From CAIQJJ01 sp964606085 (GTDB lineage: Bacteria > Chloroflexota > Anaerolineae > Anaerolineales > UBA4823), in NCBI GenBank assembly GCA_964606085.1, contig CAZSFD010000024.1, positions 1-58,913 of the forward strand: 58,913 bases of DNA, in the 5' to 3' direction. Positions 9,065 to 17,484 of this stretch are shown piece by piece (the first letter of the stretch is position 1; every line of letters begins with the position of its first letter). Under the pieces are notes generated by a model that saw nothing but the letters and a program-made list of their open reading frames with translations, was not told where the DNA came from and searched no databases. Made by a program: the position numbers and the translations under genes.

Positions 9065-9472
9065 CTACCACTTCGGCTCTTCGGTCAGTTGATAGGTTGT
9101 TTTGCAATAGGGGCAGTTGACCACCGGCGCACCCGCCACCATCTGAATGTTATCCATCGTCAGCACGCCGCCGCACGACTGGCATTTCATCGTTTCCAGG
9201 TTCACATCGCCGGGCAGGTCCACTTTCAGGGTCACGTTTTGCGTCGTACTGCCCGGCTGCGGACGCAGGGCCAGCCACGCCAACACCACCCCGCCCGCGA
9301 TCATCAGCACGCTGACGCATGAGATTAACAAACCAACCACAAAACGCCCCGCAGCCTGCGCATCCCCATTTCCCGATGCGATCAAAAATAACAATCCAAG
9401 CAAGATCAGCGGCAATGCCACCACAAACAACAATCCCGCCCCCACGAACATTAACGTTTTACTCGAACACAT
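9065..9472 (-). CDS. Two-TM membrane protein with C-terminal zinc ribbon
   Basis: 135 residues. Two hydrophobic helices span about residues 8-35 and 43-70. A soluble tail has CQSCGG about 22 residues before CPYCKTTY, a four-cysteine zinc ribbon. Family not recognised. It is the first gene of the leftward cluster that includes the Cys-Ala-tailed protein and the radical SAM pair; the next gene starts 13 nt after its stop, so they are probably co-transcribed. It may be a partner of that membrane protein (inference). Confidence 0.75.
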   Translation of the reverse strand: MCSSKTLMFVGAGLLFVVALPLILLGLLFLIASGNGDAQAAGRFVVGLLISCVSVLMIAGGVVLAWLALRPQPGSTTQNVTLKVDLPGDVNLETMKCQSCGGVLTMDNIQMVAGAPVVNCPYCKTTYQLTEEPKW

Positions 9473-9802
9473 CCAAAACCTCCCGCGAAACGCGCATCAC
9501 ACAAAACGTGCGCCATCCCATATAATCGGCCCAAAGTTTGGCTGAATATTTGCGATGGGACTATCTACAAATGCCGCCACTATGCCATTATAGCTACACC
9601 TAATATGAAATGACAAGCACTTAAAATAAGTGTTAGTTGTGCATACCGCCTGATGCAATTGGGAGTGTTTCACTTGCGTTGAAAATCGGTTTTGACAAGC
9701 TCAACCGACGCTGGTTGATGGCGAACTTCGTTCGCAGTCGAAACCAGCAGCCCAACTCAGATGGAATGCACCCGATTCAATTTTCAAAACATGGGAGGGA
9801 TG
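9473..9802. other. Divergent intergenic region with two leader hairpins
   Basis: 330 bases between the leftward cluster and the rightward nuclease gene. No gene is seen. There is a TATAAT at 9524-9529, a small dyad CACTTA/TAAGTG around 9618-9632, then two hairpins just ahead of the nuclease: CGGTT/AACCG at about 9687-9707, and a larger two-tier hairpin at 9711-9747 (outer CTGGTT/AACCAG, inner GCGAAC/GTTCGC). They would lie in the 5' leader of the nuclease mRNA. Confidence 0.45.
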
Positions 9803-12800
9803 ATGAAACGAGCATTTCTGACTTCGCTGCTGCATTGCAGCCTGCCCTGGGTGTTGGCCGTTGCCGCCTTGTGGGCCTGGGGCCAGATCGCCAACCTGGG
9901 CGCACAGGCGGCCAGCCTGGAGGCGCACACTGGCGATGTTTTCATCAACGAACTGCACTACGACAACCTCAGCAGCGATGCCCAGGAAGGCGTCGAGATC
10001 GCCGGCCCCGCCGATCTCGACCTCACCGGCTGGACGCTGCTGGCCTACAATGGCAACGGCGGCGTGGTCTACGACACCCTGCCGCTCGACGGCGCGCTGC
10101 CCGACCAGCAAAACGGCTTCGGCACGCGCTTTTTTGCCCTGCCAGGGCTGCAAAATGGGCCCAACGACGGCCTGGCGCTGGTGGCCCCCGGCAACGTGGT
10201 GGTGCAATTCATCAGCTACGAAGGCGTGCTGACCGCCACCGACGGCCTCGCTGCCGGCCTCACCAGCACCGATATTGGCGCGGCCGAAAGCAACGCCACC
10301 CCCCTCGGCCACTCGCTGCAACTGAGCGGGCGCGGCCAGCGCGCCAACCACTTCACCTGGGCCGGCCCGCTCCTCGCCACCTACCATGCCGTCAACACCG
10401 GGCAAACCTTCGCCCTGCCCGGCCTCGATCTGACCAAGTCTGCCCCGCCGCAGGTTTCACCGGGCCAAACCTTCACCTACACCTTCGTCATCACCAACAG
10501 CACCGGCATCCCCCTCGGCCAGGCCACGCTCACCGATACCCTCCCCGCCAACCTCACCTTCCTGAGCGCATCTGACGGCGGTGTGCTGACCGGCAGTATC
10601 GTCACCTCCTGGGCTTTGCCCACCCTGCCCGCCCGCGCCGCACTCACACGCACCCTGACCGTGATCGCCCCGGCAAGCGGCCTCATCACCAACAGCGCCT
10701 ACGCCATCATCTCGACGGATTGGCTGACGCCCACCTTCGGCGCACCCGTCGTCACCCGCATCAGCCCGCTCGAACTCGCCGTCGCCCAATCGGCCGCCTC
10801 CTACGGCGTGAGCGGCGAGACGCTGACCTACGCCATCACCCTCACCACGCGCGGCACCATCAGCGCCACCCACCTGACCCTCACCGACACACTGCCCATC
10901 AGCGCCACCTACCTGGCCGATACCAGCGGCGCCGCGCCCCTCCTCACCGCCGGTCAGGTGATCTGGTCGCTGCCTGACCTGCCGCCCGATAGCTCCTGGG
11001 GGTTCACCGTCACCGTCCTCGTCAGCCAAAGCCTGCCCGGCGGCACGCGGCTGACCAACCACATCATCGCCCACACCGCTGCCCCCGGCGACGACCCCGC
11101 CAACAACACCGCCGCCGCCCACACCCACATCTACCCGCTCATCCCCCTTTACGACATTCAACATATCCCCGATCCCCTGGCCGACGATGCCTCGCTCTAC
11201 ACCGGGCAGGTCGTTTGGGTCGAAGGCGTGGTTACAGCCGAACCCGGCGAGATCGGCACAGCGCAAAACAACTTCGTCATCGCCCATCCCGACGGCGGGG
11301 CGTGGAATGGCCTGATGGTGTACCAGGGCGAGGCCTTCGCCGCGCAGCACATCCCCGCCGGCGCCTTCGTGCGTCTGCTCGGCGAGATCGCCGAATATCA
11401 CGGCATGACCGAAATCAACATCCGCCAGGCCCCCCACGCCTTGCAGGTGAGCCGCGCCAGCCACCCGCTGCCCGCCGCGACGCCCTTGCAGACCGGCCAG
11501 TTCATCTCGGCCACGCAGGCCGAAGCCTGGGAAAGCGTGTTGATCGAGTTCCGCGATGTCGTCATCACCAGCTACGACCCCGTCGTCGCCGAATGGCGCT
11601 TCAGCAACGACGGCCAGCCCGCCACCGCCGACGATTTTGGCCGCATGGATGGCGACCTCACCTTTCAGCCGATTGTCGGCCAACGCCTGAATTTCGCCCG
11701 CGGCATCGGCTGGTATGCCTTCGGCAAATACCAACTGCAACCCCGCTGCGATGCTGACATCGCCCCCCACCGCGAGACGCCCATCCTGACCAAAGCGGCC
11801 CCGCCCTATGTGCCACCCGGCGCGCCCTTCACCTACACCCTCACCCTGCAAAACTTCACCGGACAGCCCCTCACCGGCATCGTCATTACCGATGCGCTGC
11901 CCGCCAACGCCGCCCTCGCCGCCGTGCTGGATGGCGGCAGCCTGGAGGCCGGCGCGCTCTCCTGGCCGCTCGCCAGCCTGCCCGACCAGGGCCAGGCCCA
12001 GGTGCGCTTCGTGGTCGTGGCAACGACCACCCTCGGCGCGCCGATCTGGAATGCCCACTACACCATGACCGCCGCCAACTGGCTCACGCCCACCCTCGGC
12101 GCGCCGCGGCTGACGGTGGTTGGCGAGACCACGCCCATCGCCCTCATCCAGGGCGATGGCCCCACATCGCCGCTGGAAGGCCAGGCCGTCACCGCCAAAG
12201 GGGTGGTGGTGGGTCTGTTCGAGGGCAATTACTCGGCGGGCGGCATCTTCGATGGCTTCTTTTTGCAAGACCCGCTGGGCGATGGCAACCCGGCCACTTC
12301 CGACGGCATCTTCGTCAACGGGTTTGCCGATGTCGCCATTGGCGAGTGGGTGATTGTCACCGGAACGGTGCAGGAATTTGACGAGTACGATGGCGCTGCC
12401 TGCCCGCTGGACTGCCTGACGCAGATCAAACTGCCCTACGGTGCTGGCTATCAGGTGTTGGGCGGCGGCGTGGCGTTGACCCCCACCCGGTTGCAGCCGG
12501 TTGGCGGCCCGCTGGCCGGCGCGGCTTACTTCGAGGCGCTCGAAGGCATGTTGGTCAGCCTGCCGCAGACGGCCACCGTGGTTGGCCCCACCAGCTATGG
12601 CGCGGTGACGGTCATCCCTGGCGATCAGGCAGTAAGGCGCGTGCTGCGCGGCTCGCCGCAGGAGGGCATGACCTTTGGCGTGCGTCACTGGCTGCGTTTT
12701 GGCGGTAAATTCCCGCCCGCGTTGAGCGTCGGCAGCGTCATTGCGCCGTTTGCCGGGCCGTTCACCTGGTCATTTGGCGGCTACATGGCCGTCACGCAGC

Positions 12801-13762
12801 CCGGCGAATTCTGGACGCCCGTGTACACGCAGCCGCTTCCTGCCAGCCCGCCAACCTGGGATGCGCCCGCCGCCGGGCAGTTTAGCGTGGCTACGTTCAA
12901 TACCTACAATTTCGATTCGACTGGCAGCAAGCTCGATAAAATCGTCAAAACCATCCAGCAGATGAACGGCCCCACTATTTTGGCAATCCAGGAGATTTCG
13001 CCCACCGCGGTGATGGCCGATTTCATCGGCGACCTGGCCGCGGCAGGGTATCCGTATGATTACGCCTACTCCCCGGCCAGCCACGGCATCTCGGTGGCCC
13101 TGTTGTGGCGTTCAGACGTGATTACCCAGGCGGCCTGGACGACCTGGCAAAGCTGTTCGCCCGCTGGCTCTACCGCCGCCAGCTACGACCCGCTGTGGGC
13201 CGACTGCCGGGCGCAGGCGATGTATCCCACCTTCCCGCGCCGCCCGGTGGTGCTGACCGCCACGCTGGCTATCTCTGACACCGCCCGCCAGGTTGTCATC
13301 ATCGCCAACCACCTGAAATCCAAGCTGGGCGGCGCGCTATCAGATGCCATGCGCCTGGCCGAAGCCGAATTTTTGGCTGCCCAGGTGGATGCTTTGGCGG
13401 CGCAGGGCCAGGAATGGGTGATTGTGCTGGGCGACCTGAACGATTATGAAGACTCGCCCCCTTTGGCCGCTCTGACCGCCAGCGGCAACCTGACCGATAC
13501 CTGGTACACGCTGCCGCCTGCCGAACGATACAGTTACATCTACCACGGCGTTTCGCAGGTACTCGACCATATCCTCGTCTCGCCAGCCTTGCTGCGCCAA
13601 CTGCTGGCCTTTGCCCCGCTGCACTTCAACGCCGACCACCCCTACGCCGCCTACGCCGAAGATGGCACGCTGGCCTGGCGCGCCGCCGATCACGACCCGC
13701 TGGCGGCCACATTCCGTTTGCTATCCCGTTTTTGGATTGCGCTGCCTGTGGTGATGCGTTAA
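9803..13762 (+). CDS. Secreted multidomain endonuclease (lamin-tail, DUF11 and EEP domains)
   Basis: 1319 residues from the ATG at 9803, chosen because GGGAGG lies 4 nt upstream; an in-frame ATG at 9800 is also possible. Order: signal peptide (to about residue 35); lamin-tail domain (about 40-200, starting GDVFINELHYDN); two DUF11 repeats; an OB-like segment (about 455-640); a third DUF11 repeat; an ExeM/NucH-like OB segment (GFFLQDP); then an endonuclease/exonuclease/phosphatase domain with FSVATFNTYNF, AIQEIS, IANHLKSK, LGDLNDYEDSP, LDHILVS and DHDP. Those motifs supply the metal and catalytic residues of this fold. The chain ends in FWIALPVVMR. Probable role: extracellular or cell-surface DNA degradation for nutrient scavenging. 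Confidence 0.9.
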   Translation: MKRAFLTSLLHCSLPWVLAVAALWAWGQIANLGAQAASLEAHTGDVFINELHYDNLSSDAQEGVEIAGPADLDLTGWTLLAYNGNGGVVYDTLPLDGALPDQQNGFGTRFFALPGLQNGPNDGLALVAPGNVVVQFISYEGVLTATDGLAAGLTSTDIGAAESNATPLGHSLQLSGRGQRANHFTWAGPLLATYHAVNTGQTFALPGLDLTKSAPPQVSPGQTFTYTFVITNSTGIPLGQATLTDTLPANLTFLSASDGGVLTGSIVTSWALPTLPARAALTRTLTVIAPASGLITNSAYAIISTDWLTPTFGAPVVTRISPLELAVAQSAASYGVSGETLTYAITLTTRGTISATHLTLTDTLPISATYLADTSGAAPLLTAGQVIWSLPDLPPDSSWGFTVTVLVSQSLPGGTRLTNHIIAHTAAPGDDPANNTAAAHTHIYPLIPLYDIQHIPDPLADDASLYTGQVVWVEGVVTAEPGEIGTAQNNFVIAHPDGGAWNGLMVYQGEAFAAQHIPAGAFVRLLGEIAEYHGMTEINIRQAPHALQVSRASHPLPAATPLQTGQFISATQAEAWESVLIEFRDVVITSYDPVVAEWRFSNDGQPATADDFGRMDGDLTFQPIVGQRLNFARGIGWYAFGKYQLQPRCDADIAPHRETPILTKAAPPYVPPGAPFTYTLTLQNFTGQPLTGIVITDALPANAALAAVLDGGSLEAGALSWPLASLPDQGQAQVRFVVVATTTLGAPIWNAHYTMTAANWLTPTLGAPRLTVVGETTPIALIQGDGPTSPLEGQAVTAKGVVVGLFEGNYSAGGIFDGFFLQDPLGDGNPATSDGIFVNGFADVAIGEWVIVTGTVQEFDEYDGAACPLDCLTQIKLPYGAGYQVLGGGVALTPTRLQPVGGPLAGAAYFEALEGMLVSLPQTATVVGPTSYGAVTVIPGDQAVRRVLRGSPQEGMTFGVRHWLRFGGKFPPALSVGSVIAPFAGPFTWSFGGYMAVTQPGEFWTPVYTQPLPASPPTWDAPAAGQFSVATFNTYNFDSTGSKLDKIVKTIQQMNGPTILAIQEISPTAVMADFIGDLAAAGYPYDYAYSPASHGISVALLWRSDVITQAAWTTWQSCSPAGSTAASYDPLWADCRAQAMYPTFPRRPVVLTATLAISDTARQVVIIANHLKSKLGGALSDAMRLAEAEFLAAQVDALAAQGQEWVIVLGDLNDYEDSPPLAALTASGNLTDTWYTLPPAERYSYIYHGVSQVLDHILVSPALLRQLLAFAPLHFNADHPYAAYAEDGTLAWRAADHDPLAATFRLLSRFWIALPVVMR

Positions 13763-13784
13763 ATGGTTTTTCCGGCTGGCGGCA

Positions 13785-13826
13785 TAAAAAACCTCCCAGG
13801 TTTTGTTGACCTGGGAGGTTCGTTTT
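13785..13826. terminator. Bidirectional intrinsic terminator
   Basis: AACCTCCCAGG and CCTGGGAGGTT form an 11-bp stem (13790-13800 and 13810-13820) around a 9-nt loop, with an A-run before it and CGTTTTT after it. It sits between the converging nuclease and GyrA-like genes and can serve both. The same stem core recurs after the sigma factor gene at 39013-39043. Confidence 0.85.
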
Positions 13827-14899
13827 TACTTCGTCACCATGGCCGTCACCACTGCATCGCCTCGCAGTGACATACAGTTGACCCCCTGCACATTGCCGTC
13901 TTTGGGCGGCACTTCCTCGGCCATGAAACGGATGATCTTGCTCAGTTTCGAGATCATGAAGATGTCGTCGCCTGGTTGTACGGCCAGGGCGGTGATCAGG
14001 TCTTTGCTGTTCATAATGATCTTCCCCCCGCCGCCAGCCGATTTATTGGCCGTAAAGTTGCCCATCACACGGATTGTCCCACGGCCTTCTGCATCAGCCA
14101 GGAAGACCTGGCTTTCATCCACCACCGAAACAATCCCCACGGCCCGGTCGCCGCTTTCCACCCGCAGCCCCAGCCCGCCCTGGGGGGGGATGAGCTTCTC
14201 GGCAAAGCGAATCCCCTTGCCCGATGTGCTGACCACCAGCAGGTCGGCATCGCCAGGGGTGCGGCAGGCGGCGGTTAATGGCCCGAATTTGCGCGTCTCA
14301 AACATGGCCGTGCCGGGTTTCATGTATTCGCCAAAAACGTGGTGGCGCAGGTAGCGTACGAAGCCATCCTGGCTGAGCAGCGCCACCGCGCCCTGGGCTT
14401 CATCGGGCAGGGCCGCAATGAAATGTTCATCGGGTTGCAGCACCCACTTACCCAGGATAGATTGCCCCTTGCAGCGCACTTCGCCCTCGATGATTTGCGT
14501 CACCGGCAGACGGAAGGCGCGCGCCTGGTTGGTAAACAGCAGCAGGTGGCGTTCCGGTTCGGCGGTCAACAGCACGCGTACCGGGTCTTCTTCCGGGGTA
14601 TCCAGGTCGAAAATGCCCATGCCGCCCCGCCGTTGACGACTGTACTGGTGGCGTGTGGTGCGCTTGGCGATACCATTGCCGGTGATGGCGATGACGTTGA
14701 TGTGCGTGGGGGGTTCATTCAATTGCAGCGGCGGCAAGGGGGCTTCGCCGTCGCTGGCATTGCGCACAGGCGGCGGCACTGGTTTGCGCGCTTGAATGGC
14801 CTGGACGGCGCGCAAACGGGCCAGTTCGCCTTCGAGAAATTCGATGTAGGCCCGCGTGCCTGGGTCAAGCTGGGTGAGATCGGGTCGGGTGACGCTCAT
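13826..14899 (-). CDS. Free-standing GyrA/ParC C-terminal beta-propeller protein
   Basis: 357 residues made almost wholly of GyrA C-terminal-type blades: repeats such as LLFTNQARAFRLPVTQI, ALLSQDGFVRYLRHHVF and LVVSTSGKGIRFAEKLI. A GyrA-box-like motif QRRGGMG appears near residue 88. The N-terminal 60 residues (YIEFLEGELARLRAV) look like the end of the GyrA coiled coil. The catalytic tyrosine and winged-helix domains are absent. In gyrase this domain wraps DNA. Alone it may bind DNA or modulate a topoisomerase; this is inferred. It is divergent from the HD-GYP regulator. Confidence 0.85.
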   Translation of the reverse strand: MSVTRPDLTQLDPGTRAYIEFLEGELARLRAVQAIQARKPVPPPVRNASDGEAPLPPLQLNEPPTHINVIAITGNGIAKRTTRHQYSRQRRGGMGIFDLDTPEEDPVRVLLTAEPERHLLLFTNQARAFRLPVTQIIEGEVRCKGQSILGKWVLQPDEHFIAALPDEAQGAVALLSQDGFVRYLRHHVFGEYMKPGTAMFETRKFGPLTAACRTPGDADLLVVSTSGKGIRFAEKLIPPQGGLGLRVESGDRAVGIVSVVDESQVFLADAEGRGTIRVMGNFTANKSAGGGGKIIMNSKDLITALAVQPGDDIFMISKLSKIIRFMAEEVPPKDGNVQGVNCMSLRGDAVVTAMVTK

Positions 14900-15039
14900 A
14901 ACGCTATTTTAACACTGAATGCCCAGTTTATTGAGATGATACCCAGGCAGTCACCTTTCAAAACTGTGCTCGCTATTGTCTTTGACGGGTTGCTTTTGGT
15001 AAACTATTGAAACCAGAACGCGGTATTCAGGAGTTGAGA

Positions 15040-16071
15040 ATGGTACAGCCTGTTGGACACTTTTATCGGATTTTGGTCGTGGATGATGTTCGTGAAAACC
15101 TGTTTGCCGTGGAGCGCTTGCTGAAAGATTTGCCCGGTGTGCAGGTCTTTACAGCCCAATCGGGAGATGAAGCCTTACAACTTTCATTAGAGCATGAGTT
15201 CTGCCTGGCCGTGGTGGATGTGCAAATGCCGGGCATGAATGGGTATGAGCTTGTCTCGCTTTTGCGCAGCAATCAGAACACGTCCCAATTGCCGGTGATC
15301 TTTTTTAGCGGGGTTTTCTCCGATGAAGACCATCAGCGTCAGGGTTATGCCGTGGGCGCGGTGGACTTTATCAGCAAGCCTTTTATGCCCGATATCTTTC
15401 TGAGCAAGGTGGGCGTTTTTATCAACCTCTATGAGCAGCGCCTGCAATTGGAACATTGGAATCATTCGTTGGAAGACATGGTTTTTCAGCGCACTGCCGA
15501 ATTATCCCGCGCCTATGATACGACCCTGGAAGGCTGGGCAAAGGCCCTGGAACTGCGCGAACGCGAAACCGCCGGTCACAGCCGCCGGGTGGTCATGTTG
15601 ACGCTGCGCATGGCAGAGATGATCGGCATTCCCGCAGAAGAGCGCGTTCACATCCACCGCGGCGCATTGCTGCACGATATTGGCAAACTGGGCGTGCCTG
15701 ATGCGGTCTTGCACAAACCCGGCCCGCTCACCCCTGAAGAGTGGGAGATCATGCGCCAGCACCCGGTTTTTGCTTACCAACTGCTGCAAAACATTAGCTT
15801 TCTGCGCAAAGCCCTCGATATTCCCTACTGCCACCACGAACATTGGGATGGCACAGGCTATCCGCGCGGCCTGAGCGGCGAAGATATTCCCGTGGCGGCG
15901 CGCATTTTCACCCTGGTAGATGTCTGGGATGCGCTCAATTCAGACCGCCCCTACCGCCCGGCGTTAGCGCATGGGCAAGTGGTGGATTATTTCCAGCAAG
16001 AGACCGGTCGTTATTTCGACCCGTGCCTGGTAGACATTTTTCTCAACCTGGTGCAGCGCGACGATTCCTGA
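15040..16071 (+). CDS. Response regulator with HD-GYP c-di-GMP phosphodiesterase domain
   Basis: 343 residues from the ATG at 15040, with CAGGAG 6 nt upstream; a TTG 33 nt earlier is less likely. The receiver domain (about 8-125) has the acidic pair DD15-16, phospho-acceptor D60 in VVDVQMPG and K113 in ISKPF. A coiled linker leads to an HD-GYP domain: H180, HD at 212-213 (GALLHDIGKLG), H241, HHEHWDGTGYP at 265-275 and a later VDVWDAL. HD-GYP enzymes hydrolyse cyclic di-GMP, so a phosphorelay probably lowers c-di-GMP here. No cognate kinase is next to it. Confidence 0.93.
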   Translation: MVQPVGHFYRILVVDDVRENLFAVERLLKDLPGVQVFTAQSGDEALQLSLEHEFCLAVVDVQMPGMNGYELVSLLRSNQNTSQLPVIFFSGVFSDEDHQRQGYAVGAVDFISKPFMPDIFLSKVGVFINLYEQRLQLEHWNHSLEDMVFQRTAELSRAYDTTLEGWAKALELRERETAGHSRRVVMLTLRMAEMIGIPAEERVHIHRGALLHDIGKLGVPDAVLHKPGPLTPEEWEIMRQHPVFAYQLLQNISFLRKALDIPYCHHEHWDGTGYPRGLSGEDIPVAARIFTLVDVWDALNSDRPYRPALAHGQVVDYFQQETGRYFDPCLVDIFLNLVQRDDS

Positions 16072-16135
16072 ACGATATTCAAATAAACATGATAAAATTG
16101 GTATGAATTATCCGAAAATAATCAGGAAGGGCCGC

Positions 16136-16420
16136 ATGGACGAAAAAATCCTCACCATTCACCCCTTGGGCAAGCAGGGTGTCCGAATCAGCAAGGCAAA
16201 ATACGATCAAACGCGCAATGCCATCTTGACGGCTTTGCGTCAGCGCAGCCGCATGACTTTCGTGGAAATTGTCGAAGCGGTCGAGTTTCAGTTGAACGGA
16301 CATTTCGATGGCTCGCTGCCCTGGTATACCACCACGGTGAAACTCGACCTTGAAGCGCGCCGCGAAATTGAACGCATCGAGCAAACCAAGCCAACGCAGT
16401 ATCAACTGGCGGGGGCATAA
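16136..16420 (+). CDS. Conserved small protein (DUF6958-like)
   Basis: 94 residues from the ATG at 16136, preceded by AGGAAGG. The protein has GKQGVRISKAKYD, a central helical region (MTFVEIVEAVE) and a C-terminal LPWYTTTVKLDLEARREIER. This pattern resembles a small family of winged-helix-like proteins of unknown role (DUF6958). Nothing shows a catalytic site. The next gene, an OsmC protein, follows 30 nt later, so the two may share a transcript. Confidence 0.65.
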   Translation: MDEKILTIHPLGKQGVRISKAKYDQTRNAILTALRQRSRMTFVEIVEAVEFQLNGHFDGSLPWYTTTVKLDLEARREIERIEQTKPTQYQLAGA

Positions 16421-16450
16421 ACATTCACCGAAAAGAAAGGAAATTTGATT

Positions 16451-16867
16451 ATGGCAGTTCGTACTTCATCCGCAGTTTGGCAGGGCACGTTGAAGGAAGG
16501 CGCTGGCACGATGAAACTCGCCAGTGGCGCTTACGAAGGCCCGTTCACCTTCGCCTCCCGTTTTGAATCAGGGCAGGGCACCAACCCCGAGGAACTGATC
16601 GCCGCCGCCCACGCCGGCTGCTTTTCCATGTTCCTCTCGGCGCTGCTGACCAAGGCCGGCTTCACGCCCACCCGCATCAGCACCACCGCCGCCGTCCATC
16701 TGACCGAAGGCCCCACCATCAGCCTGATCGAACTGGTCAGCGAGGCCGAAGTGCCTGGCCTGAGCAACGAAGCCTTCCAGGAACACGCCGCCGCCGCCAA
16801 AGCCGGCTGCCCGGTCTCCAAAGTGCTGGCCGCAGCGGAGATCAAGTTGACGGCGAAACTCGTCTGA
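16451..16867 (+). CDS. OsmC-family organic peroxide reductase
   Basis: 138 residues from the ATG at 16451, with GAAAGGAAA upstream. The OsmC fold is recognisable from TNPEELIAAAHAGCFSMFLS and the second conserved cysteine in AAKAGCPVSKVL. These two cysteines reduce organic hydroperoxides in OsmC/Ohr enzymes. The opening, with the sequence WQGTLKEGAGTM, is typical of the OsmC rather than the Ohr branch. It is cytoplasmic and followed by a strong palindrome that probably ends the transcript. Confidence 0.92.
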   Translation: MAVRTSSAVWQGTLKEGAGTMKLASGAYEGPFTFASRFESGQGTNPEELIAAAHAGCFSMFLSALLTKAGFTPTRISTTAAVHLTEGPTISLIELVSEAEVPGLSNEAFQEHAAAAKAGCPVSKVLAAAEIKLTAKLV

Positions 16868-16891
16868 GCAAGAATTGCATCGGTTTATCAT

Positions 16892-16925
16892 CGTAGCACA
16901 GGATTAATCCTGTGCTACGTGTTTT
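16892..16925 (+). terminator. Perfect 28-bp palindrome with T-run
   Basis: Bases 16892-16919 are a perfect palindrome with half-site CGTAGCACAGGATT, followed by TGTTTTT. It can form a hairpin and act as an intrinsic terminator after the OsmC gene. A diverged copy lies at 32257-32277, so it is also a member of a repeat family. Confidence 0.7.
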
Positions 16926-16937
16926 TCAGGAGCTTCT

Positions 16938-17477
16938 ATGCTGCGTTGGATCGCTTTCTTACGTGCCATCAATGTCGGCGGTCACACCGTCAAAATGGAT
17001 GCCCTGCGCCAGATTTTTCAGGAAATGGGCTTTGCCAGCGTGGAAACCTTCATCGCCAGCGGCAACGTGATCTTTGACGCGGATGCCGGTGATGCCGCGG
17101 CCCTCACTGCGCTCATCGAAACCGAATTGCAGGCCCGCCTGGGATATGCCGTTGCCACATTCCTGCGCGCGCCTGCCGAACTGGCTGCCGTAACCGCTTA
17201 CCAGCCCTTTCCGCCCGAACAGATGCAAAACGCCGCCGCCCTGAACATTGCCTTCATCGCCGCGCCGCTCGATGAGGCTGCCATCCAAAAATTGATCGCC
17301 CTGCGCACAGAAATAGACGATTTTCACGTCCACGGGCGCGAAATCTACTGGCTGTGCCGCAAAAAGCAGCGCGAATCCACCTTCTCCAATGCTGTGCTGG
17401 AGAAGACCATCCAGCGCCCGGCCACCCTGCGCGGTATCAACACCTTACAGCGCATGGCGGAGCGTTACGCTGTATAA
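16938..17477 (+). CDS. DUF1697 family protein
   Basis: 179 residues with the family-typical opening RWIAFLRAINVGGHTVKM and SVETFIASGNVIFDA. The central FLRAPAELAAV and the C-terminal REIYWLCRKK...ATLRGINTLQRM also fit. The start has CAGGAGC 5-6 nt upstream. DUF1697 proteins are about 180 residues and have no settled function. Its stop codon overlaps a TATAAT sequence that may drive the next gene, moaC. Confidence 0.9.
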   Translation: MLRWIAFLRAINVGGHTVKMDALRQIFQEMGFASVETFIASGNVIFDADAGDAAALTALIETELQARLGYAVATFLRAPAELAAVTAYQPFPPEQMQNAAALNIAFIAAPLDEAAIQKLIALRTEIDDFHVHGREIYWLCRKKQRESTFSNAVLEKTIQRPATLRGINTLQRMAERYAV

Positions 17478-17478
17478 T
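17473..17478 (+). promoter_or_regulatory. Candidate -10 element for a near-leaderless moaC transcript
   Basis: TATAAT lies across the DUF1697 stop codon and ends 6 nt before the moaC ATG. No Shine-Dalgarno sequence precedes moaC and no good -35 is visible. This arrangement fits a leaderless mRNA starting at or near the ATG. Confidence 0.4.
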
Positions 17479-17484
17479 CCCCCC

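Noticed and set aside
10457..12688. 743-codon minus-strand frame opposite the nuclease gene
   Set aside because: It is the antisense of a clearly coding gene, rich in Gly/Ala/Arg with no domain; typical of GC-rich shadow frames.
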